DNA of 64,000 nucleotides, from positions 111,961,501 through 112,025,500 of the forward strand of contig CM059585.1 in the NCBI GenBank assembly GCA_030407085.1, given 5' to 3'. The notes under the pieces were generated by a model. The model ran no database searches, was not told the DNA's origin, and saw nothing but the letters and a program-made list of their open reading frames with translations. Position numbers and translations under genes: made by a program. Positions 56,952 through 64,000 of the stretch are shown piece after piece. This DNA comes from Trichopria drosophilae. Taxonomy: Eukaryota > Arthropoda > Insecta > Hymenoptera > Diapriidae. The number at the start of each line of letters is the position of its first letter. Within the stretch, counting starts at the first letter, position 1.

Positions 56952-57590
56952 GTGATGACATTCAGGATGTTTACTTGGATGCGGAAGGAGCTAGGATGCT
57001 GTCAGCGGAAGAATTTACCCGATTGTTCTGACCCACCTAACGAAGAAGCCACAGTAAGTTATCAAAAAAGGGGGACAATGTTGAATAACATCAGGAGATA
57101 CTTCAGTAAGAAGAAATCCAAACTTGAAATTCCTCTAGCCTCGTCGATGGAAGAGGAAACTCCGATGGAAGAGGAAACTCCGATGGAAGAGGAAACGCCG
57201 ATGGAAAAGGAAACGCAGATGGAAGAGGAATATTCCGACGATAATGACCTTCCAGGTCTTACTCTTTTAAGACATTGTTATTCGATTTCGCTACAAGATA
57301 TTCGTTCTGAGGACGAGAACATTTGGTATTCGCCAAAGGAATATCGAAAACTACATCATTCACACCTATCAGTCATAAGAGAGCTAGATGAAGATCTGTA
57401 TGCTGATTTTGACTTGACCCCGAGACGTCGAAATCAATCTTGGAGTGGATCTTCGTTCAGTATGAACTCCTGGACGTCGTTGGAAATAATTCACGACCTT
57501 CCTATTTATCACCCGGTAAGGTCACGGTTTTCCAAATCCGAACCAGAGCTACATTCCGTCCAGATATCTTCTGTCCGTCATATGTTCTAG
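56952..57590 (+). CDS. Unrecognised 212-aa protein, family copy 3
   Basis: Third paralogue. The first half is MFTWMRKELGCCQRKNLPDC, then a basic KKKSK patch and the longest acidic repeat of the three: three PMEEET-type units followed by PMEKET and QMEEEYSDDN. The C-terminal half lacks four residues (GVPE) present after SPKEY in copies 1 and 2, an in-frame deletion. It ends ...ISSVRHMF-TAG. An AATAAA signal lies 99 bases downstream. The protein is soluble and highly charged, without a recognised domain. It could be a host gene duplicated with its flanks or cargo of a transposon. Of the three, this copy has the cleanest promoter and polyadenylation context. Confidence 0.6.
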   Translation: MMTFRMFTWMRKELGCCQRKNLPDCSDPPNEEATVSYQKRGTMLNNIRRYFSKKKSKLEIPLASSMEEETPMEEETPMEEETPMEKETQMEEEYSDDNDLPGLTLLRHCYSISLQDIRSEDENIWYSPKEYRKLHHSHLSVIRELDEDLYADFDLTPRRRNQSWSGSSFSMNSWTSLEIIHDLPIYHPVRSRFSKSEPELHSVQISSVRHMF

Positions 57591-58045
57591 ATAAGTTGGT
57601 AGAATAATGGATTTACGTAGAAAATATATAATAGAATGTAGAATGTAATATGTGCAACTCATTTGTTATGTACGATAGTAGATTTTCTAATAAATATTGT
57701 ATTTTATTATGAGCAAAACTGTAATTAGTATTTAATGAATAAACTATATTATAATATATTAACTATGATCTTATTATTTTCAACTTTCTTTATCTAGTGA
57801 ATAATGTTGGGTGAAGCATAAAACAAACAGGGGCATACTTTGTGACCGGAGAATAGTTTAGAGCAAAAAATAAATCGATCTAAAAGATAAAATCATCATA
57901 TTCAGGTCATTATGCCTGTAAAGCAACAGCTTTAAAATGTACCGGTAACGCAAAGTCATGGGCCGAGAACAATTTTCGAAGCGGGATAATGATTATGCGC
58001 AAATTTGAAAAACATGGTTTTAACGCACGAAGTCTAAAATTTGGT

Positions 58046-60774
58046 TTCCGTCATTTCGTCTTTACGGCTCTTTTTGCGGGCGTAAAGTTGACTTTCACGC
58101 CTACTAGGCTAAATTCATTCATCTTTTCTATGAAAATTATTTAGTTAAAAAACGGCGTATAAATATATCCACTTTTTACAATAACGTAAAGTAGATTGTT
58201 ATAATGAACAGTGCATGTATGTTCTGAAGTTTATATAGGATTTTCAAATACATAAATACCAAAAGCTTAATAGGTCGGGTTTACTATAGAACTTTTCTGT
58301 TTTAAACTTTCAATAAATGCTGCTAAATTTCAAATTACTTTCCTATTTTTGCAGCATTTAAATATCAGATAAGCTCAACTTTACAGTTTGTTAACAGTAC
58401 AATATAACCGATTATGAAGTGAAATTGAATTCGCGGATTCAACACCAGTGTTTCAGTGTTTCTGCAGTGAGTATATTAATAAACTTCTTACTGTTTCGGT
58501 TTGAGAGTTGAAGTTATATCTGTATTTAGTCGTCCTTTTCCAAATAAAGTTTTAATTTCAACGGACTTTTAGTTCGATGTATTTGATTAGTGCATTTAAA
58601 GATACTGAATGGTTTGTAATTAGTATCTTTAATGAAAGATATACCTATTTTTATTTTCTTTATTCTAATTATAAAAAGAAATCGATTTTTAATTACTTGT
58701 ATAAGCTAGATACTATAGCTAAATTCATACCGCGCTCTCACAATAAACATAAATAAGATTATTATTGGTAAACAACATTGCAAAGTTTATAAGATTATTA
58801 CAAGTAAACCTTTTGGATGGTGTGTAGTCAGACACGTGAATGTGTAATCATCAGATCCATACTGAAAAAGATGAAACCATCTTTTATCTGGATAATATGA
58901 AATTATATGTATGGCGTCATAATCCGCATGCCTGATAAAAGCAAAATTGCAATTCAATGAAAAGCTGAATTCTAAAAAATAGAAATTAGTATTTCTGAAA
59001 ATACATAAAGTAAATAAAGAGTGCATATAATATCGTCAGTTAACATTACCGCAACCAATTGTATTTGTGACTACCGACGACTTTTGCGCCTATATTGAAG
59101 TGCATTTTTGTAGTTTTAGAAATATTTTTTTTTTAATTTTCAAATATCACAAAACACAAAAATCTTTAAAGTTATTACTGTATAACACAGAATTTCTTAC
59201 ATGGGTTTAACAATTTGAAATACGTCAATACGAGAATGTCTTACAATATAATTGGAATTTCTTAAATTCCAACTATTAATTTTAAACATTTTTAGTGCGG
59301 TATTTACAGTTGACAGAATAATTTTAAATTAATAATCTATTCGTAGTACTATGACCGAATTATTATAATATTTATTTTAGAAATAGCCAACATTGTTTAC
59401 TTCTTGCTTTTATTGGTGTTTAGTTCATTAAACGAACACCGTATTAATTTTGATAGTTTTGGAAACTGACTGTCGCGGATGGAAGGTATATTAACTTTAA
59501 AATGATTTACATATTGTACAACTGTAATTTTATTTTGTGCCATGTATAAAGAAATGAGTAATAAAGTAGAAGCTAATGTGAAATATTAAAGTAGTGAAAA
59601 GTCCTGAATAATGTTTAGCTTTCTCTTTGAATTTCGGGAAGTGCAATATGTTGTTGGGAAGAAAAGTGTTAATTCGCGGCAGTTGTCAATTTTGAAAATA
59701 TACAATACTGAAATTGACCAATGAATCATTTTATGAAAGAAATCAGGAACACCGTTAAAATGGATTGTGCATGCTGAAAGATAAAGTGACTGAATTTTCA
59801 ATCGGAGTAAATTTCCGTCGGGATATAAGTAGTTTGAAGTATTATATAATCTATAATTAAGTATGTATTTGACCATTTTTAAACAAAAACAAAACTGATC
59901 ATTCAATATTTTCATTTATTTTCCAGTAATTTTAGTCATATTTTTCATTTACATATCGATTAATTTATCTGCTTTCGTTTCTTTCTTCGTCAATTTAAAC
60001 AGTTACGTTGCTATTATTTTTATGCCATTTTGTTTATTAAACTAAACTAATCGCCTTATCTGAAATGTGTTATTTTTATGTGTTCAAAATTATATATACT
60101 ACGAAATATGCCGTACAATATCCAAGTTTTCATAACTACTGAAAAAAGAAACTTGATCCACTAATAAAATTATTAACTCTGAATGAATCTTAACAGTATA
60201 AAAAATGTCGAGTTGAGTGAAAATCCACTCTTAAAGAGTGATAGTTTGCTCTTTTAATAGAGTTGTTCAATTTTCCCTCCATAAAATTTAGAAAGTGGTC
60301 GTTCATTTTTTTTCATATATTGTTAATTAGTTTGCAAAGTGTATCAATAATATTACTATTTTTATGTCTAGAGATCCAATAGCTTTGTTTCCGAATTGTC
60401 CTTGGGTATCTTGACGGTTTTCAGCCCATCGTTACTTAAGTAAGTATGTGCAATAACGATTTTTGTTAAGTCGAAAGACTTAAGCCAACTTTAGGGTCAA
60501 TATATTTATTGTGTTATCAAATATCTGTATAACAAAGAATGCAAATATATATCAAATAATGATCTGCATGCATATAATACAAATTCAAATGTACGTCCAA
60601 TAATGAAATGAACATTTTTGTAATTTAATTTGCGAATTTTTGTAGCATTCGATTTATCTCTATATCGTAAAGTTATCCTGTAGCTTATTTGCATATATAC
60701 TTGTGGAAAATTATTTATCCACTTTTTCTATTTATTTAGTTTTATTGTATTGTTAATTAATGTTTTTTGAACAG
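58046..60774 (+). other. Gene-free stretch upstream of the BTB gene
   Basis: No repeat of the families above is evident; it looks like host intron or 5' flank. A possible 5' UTR exon ends at 58466 with donor CTGCA|GTGAGTAT. The acceptor for the coding exon is TTTTTTGAACAG (60774). ORFs here are short and without recognisable domains. Confidence 0.4.
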
Positions 60775-60846
60775 ATTTTGCTACGAGGCATCAGAGAAGG
60801 ACAACACAGTTATAGTAAAATTACTGCAGACGAAACATTGCCAAAA

Positions 60847-63800
60847 ATGGATCAATGCTATCAGAAAGACAGCGAGACCCAACGGGTGAATTTAAATTGG
60901 TCTCACCACAGCACCATATTAAATAAAAGGTTGGAAAATTTGTTGCAGAAAAAAATGCTGACGGATTGTATAATTGTCACTGCAGACAAAGTGTACTTCG
61001 AAGTCCATAAAGTAATCATGGCATGCTGCAGTCATTACTTTGAAAATATTCTTGACTATTGTGGTCCTAAACCAGTGATCGTCCTGAAAGATATACACTC
61101 CGAAAATTTGCGAGCTATAATTGATTTTATTTATACGGGAAACGTAACGTTATTGGAATCTGAAATCATTGGATTTTTCGATGCAGTGAAACATTTGGAA
61201 ATTGTTGGACACGAAAATCTTGAACTCGAAAACTTGTTACAAAATTACCAGATTCCAGAACAAATGAAAAATAATGTAGGAAAATTGTCGTCATTATCTG
61301 ACAATTCGCAACAAACCAACACTAGTAATTGGATACCAGCGATGGATTTGCACGATCGCGTAGATAACGAACTAGAAGAAATTCAAGTAACCTTAGAAGA
61401 ACAGTGTATACTGCCAGTTCATATACAAAATGGTGCTTTACCAACGCCAACAAAACATTATGAGGAAGAGATGAATTCAATGCAAGTAGAATCATTCTCA
61501 GCATCCCAATCATCAGTGGCAGACAGCGATGAGTGCAATCTAATCATTGCAGAGGACAGTGATACATTTGTAGATGTTGAAAGCTGTCATCCACCATCGA
61601 TGTCACCAACAAATATATCCTCAATGTATGATAATTCTATATTATCAAGCGAACAAAAAAGCAATATGAAAAATTCGAAAACCAAGTCAACAAAAAATAA
61701 GAAAACTATCCCGATTCCACAGTTAATAATGTATATTCCACAGGAAAAGTCAACACACGTAGGGAACACTACTCCTGCCCAAAGAAAGAAGTATATTTCT
61801 GATAACTCTAAATTAGAAAGACTTGAAGAAAATCAATTAGTTGATAAGGCACAAGACCAGACACAATCGAAAGAAGATAGAAAGAATTCAGGACCAGTCG
61901 CAGCCGATCTTTTGCCACAGAACACAGAGAAAATAAATAAATCTCAGGTTTTTGATAATTTTAGATTTGCGAGATCGACAGAAAATGATAATTTACTAAA
62001 CGAACATAAATCACTACCCTCAATAAGTCCACCTGTCTTAAATATTTGTCAGAACATGGGTACGGACGTACCCGCAAAGAATGTAATTGCTCAAATGCCC
62101 TCATTAATTGCGCTCGTCAATTCACATGGGACTACATCGTCAACAAATATTTCGCAAACGTTAAACGGCAAAGAAATAAACTGTAATCAAATTACACATC
62201 AAGACACTAATCAGGTTCCGGGATTAATGATGTACGTTGATTCACCAACATCATCAACAGTGACATCAAGTATTCCTGAGCCTATAAATAGTATAACCAA
62301 GGTAGGAGTTAATAATTCATCTTTGGGGTTACCGACTCCATCAACGAATATATCACAAAATGTCAATACAAATTCACCAATTATGTATACAGTTCATACT
62401 CAAAACAACGAATTACCTGTGCACCCTATTACCACTGTCCCGAAAAATAAGCCACGAAAGGGAAGAAAAGCGCGAAAAGAATATGTATCGCCGCCAAGTC
62501 TAATTCCTACGGAGCCACCAAACATAAATCCTTCAAACCATTCGGTATTTGGCAACCTACCGTATCTCGTAAACCTTTCACAAGTTCCTCAAAATTATAA
62601 CTTAAATGCAACGTCAAAGGCGGAAATGGCGCCGGTACCGCAATCAAATGTGTACGTCCTCCAGACAATGTCAACACCGACGACAAATAATGTTCAAACG
62701 ACTGCTCAGTCCCAGAAAAATATATTAAACAATACCCAAAATCACCCACCAATAGCACCATATATACCTTTTACCTGGTTACCAATGTCTAACGACAACT
62801 TTCTAGAAGCAACTCATCATTCCCAGACAACAATGGACGAGCGTGAAAATCTAATAAATATCAAAAACCAAACAGAATCGAGCATGCCCTGGTCTACGTG
62901 GGCATTACAAAACGGTTTTGTAAATCCTACTAATTCAGAGAATGAGATAATGAACGAAAATAAAAATGATACAAATAATGAAACCCGGCCACAATCAGAA
63001 ACATATGCTTCTCAATCTTGGCCTACGCCAAAAACTGAACTTTCACAACAAACTGAGAAATCTGATTTAGCAATGCCGAAGGAAGGTGAGGATTCGAGAG
63101 ATACTGAAAACCAAAGTCAATTAGCAGGATATGAACAAACGTCTTACACGCTGCACCCTCCAACTGACGTTTCCGAAACAAGTCAGAATTCTGAGGTGGT
63201 AGTTTCAAAAGAATCTGAAGATTCAACAAATACACCAGTCCTGCAGCCATTCGCAGGATATAGCGAACTTCCTTGGTTGCCTACTTCACCAGCACCTAGC
63301 TTTTCAGGTGGAGCTGAAATGAAGGACGTACTGCTTATGAGTGACCATACAAATGCAACGATTACTGAAAAACATTCACCATCAGTTACATATGAACATA
63401 ATTCTAAACCGCTCTCATCGGCCCTAGAAGACAATTCAGAAAAAAATGACAGTTCAATATTAGTAAAAAAGGGAAAAAATACAAATCCGCAAGTTATCGA
63501 AAACCCACCACAGGTTATACAAAGTATTTCAGAATACGCCAACTATTTAAAGACAGACAAACCACTGATTATCGACTTAAGTGAGGATAATTCACTATCA
63601 AAAAAGGTTTCCCAAGACACAACGAATTCGACGGTAGTAAACTTAGAAAGAAATAGTGACCCAACGAATAGTCAAATCCACCCCCAGTCCACATTAACGA
63701 TGCTATCGCTAAATCCTGCGACTTCTAGGTCAGCAGTTATTGAACCCAATAATAAACCTGAACAAACACTTAAGTTAAAAAATAATGTACCAGCATTAAA

Positions 63801-64000
63801 AACATTGAATATGACTACACCCGAAACTGAATCGAAAAACCCTGGCAGTAATTTAATAGATACTTCAACCTCGCTGGCAACAAGTGATAAAGAATACAAC
63901 TGCGAGACGCAGCCAGACGCTTTTATATCTTCTTGCAAACAAATTCCATTTATAACTAATGAGTGTAGTGTTACCTTGGTTGAAAGATGCGACCGTAGAA
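60847..64000 (+). CDS. BTB/POZ domain protein, 3' end beyond window
   Basis: The exon begins at 60775 after an acceptor; the first ATG (60847) opens 1051 codons still unbroken at the window edge. A BTB domain covers about residues 17-130: NLNWSHH, LENLLQKKMLTDC, FEVHKVIMACCSHYFENIL, LKDIHSENLRAIIDFIYTGN. This matches the insect tramtrack/bric-a-brac type, which dimerises and usually joins to C2H2 fingers or other DNA-binding domains; none is reached here. The ~900-residue linker is Ser/Thr/Asn/Pro/Gln-rich and disordered, with a basic KPRKGRKARKEY patch near 532 (NLS or AT-hook-like). Two SUMO-interaction-like motifs are NLIIAEDSD (about 232) and PLIIDLSED (about 906). TNISQ and (L/I)MMY-type words recur at 240-520. 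It is likely a nuclear transcription regulator. Confidence is high for BTB, lower for the C-terminal type. Confidence 0.88.
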   Translation, partial: MDQCYQKDSETQRVNLNWSHHSTILNKRLENLLQKKMLTDCIIVTADKVYFEVHKVIMACCSHYFENILDYCGPKPVIVLKDIHSENLRAIIDFIYTGNVTLLESEIIGFFDAVKHLEIVGHENLELENLLQNYQIPEQMKNNVGKLSSLSDNSQQTNTSNWIPAMDLHDRVDNELEEIQVTLEEQCILPVHIQNGALPTPTKHYEEEMNSMQVESFSASQSSVADSDECNLIIAEDSDTFVDVESCHPPSMSPTNISSMYDNSILSSEQKSNMKNSKTKSTKNKKTIPIPQLIMYIPQEKSTHVGNTTPAQRKKYISDNSKLERLEENQLVDKAQDQTQSKEDRKNSGPVAADLLPQNTEKINKSQVFDNFRFARSTENDNLLNEHKSLPSISPPVLNICQNMGTDVPAKNVIAQMPSLIALVNSHGTTSSTNISQTLNGKEINCNQITHQDTNQVPGLMMYVDSPTSSTVTSSIPEPINSITKVGVNNSSLGLPTPSTNISQNVNTNSPIMYTVHTQNNELPVHPITTVPKNKPRKGRKARKEYVSPPSLIPTEPPNINPSNHSVFGNLPYLVNLSQVPQNYNLNATSKAEMAPVPQSNVYVLQTMSTPTTNNVQTTAQSQKNILNNTQNHPPIAPYIPFTWLPMSNDNFLEATHHSQTTMDERENLINIKNQTESSMPWSTWALQNGFVNPTNSENEIMNENKNDTNNETRPQSETYASQSWPTPKTELSQQTEKSDLAMPKEGEDSRDTENQSQLAGYEQTSYTLHPPTDVSETSQNSEVVVSKESEDSTNTPVLQPFAGYSELPWLPTSPAPSFSGGAEMKDVLLMSDHTNATITEKHSPSVTYEHNSKPLSSALEDNSEKNDSSILVKKGKNTNPQVIENPPQVIQSISEYANYLKTDKPLIIDLSEDNSLSKKVSQDTTNSTVVNLERNSDPTNSQIHPQSTLTMLSLNPATSRSAVIEPNNKPEQTLKLKNNVPALKTLNMTTPETESKNPGSNLIDTSTSLATSDKEYNCETQPDAFISSCKQIPFITNECSVTLVERCDRR

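Larger units (their letters stand above)
56113..58045 (+). repeat. Segment duplication carrying family copy 3
   Basis: Homologous to 510-2427 and 26527-29032 in inverse orientation. It starts abruptly at AGCTGGGGCATTTCACG beside the broken CXC gene and runs to about 58045 (ACGCACGAAGTCTAAAATTT), a 3' limit shared with copy 2. Confidence 0.8.

Noticed and set aside
63183..63542. Minus-strand ORFs over the BTB gene
   Set aside because: Shadows of the open BTB reading frame.

Overview
The window looks like repeat-rich nuclear DNA of an insect, most likely a hymenopteran such as an ant. This rests on the AT-rich base composition, intron-like splice signals, an insect-type BTB gene and the mix of transposons; the species is not identified. 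There are no bacterial operons and no CRISPR array. No confident tRNA or rRNA gene was seen.

Most of the window is mobile DNA, much of it nested. From left to right: a composite element with ~505-bp inverted arms enclosing an intact 215-codon gene (1-3510); an LTR-like unit with its own TATA box and intron (6157-7468); a Tc1/mariner-type foldback element interrupted by a SINE-like insertion with an exceptionally long (~348 bp) direct duplication (9645-11187); a modular 'ATGGCGGA' foldback region with a decayed non-LTR reverse transcriptase (12860-16600); a 6.7-kb pogo-like composite (17418-24121) holding several smaller foldback elements and a GGCCCA-type minisatellite; a hammerhead-ribozyme-bearing retroelement end (24180-24560); a second copy of the 215-codon gene (26527-29032); foldback elements at 29570-30870, 34306-37648 (with a second hammerhead) and 41374-41981; a full-length I/Jockey-type non-LTR retrotransposon with two intact ORFs and a perfect 13-bp target duplication (46025-51837); a broken CXC-domain gene (54387-55874); and a third copy of the 215-codon gene (56113-58045).

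Candidate host genes are few. The strongest is a BTB/POZ gene entering at 60775 and still open at the window edge. A two-exon gene fragment with an internal protein repeat lies at 42734-43314, and a decayed DEDDh exonuclease fragment at 39930-40320.

The observations most worth following are: (i) two sequence-divergent but structurally intact hammerhead ribozymes in homologous flanks; (ii) an unrecognised gene family in three copies whose indels are all multiples of three, one copy packaged between long inverted repeats; and (iii) the SINE-like insertion with a ~348-bp duplication. Identities of repeat families are inferred from ends, target duplications and internal homology only; no database was searched.
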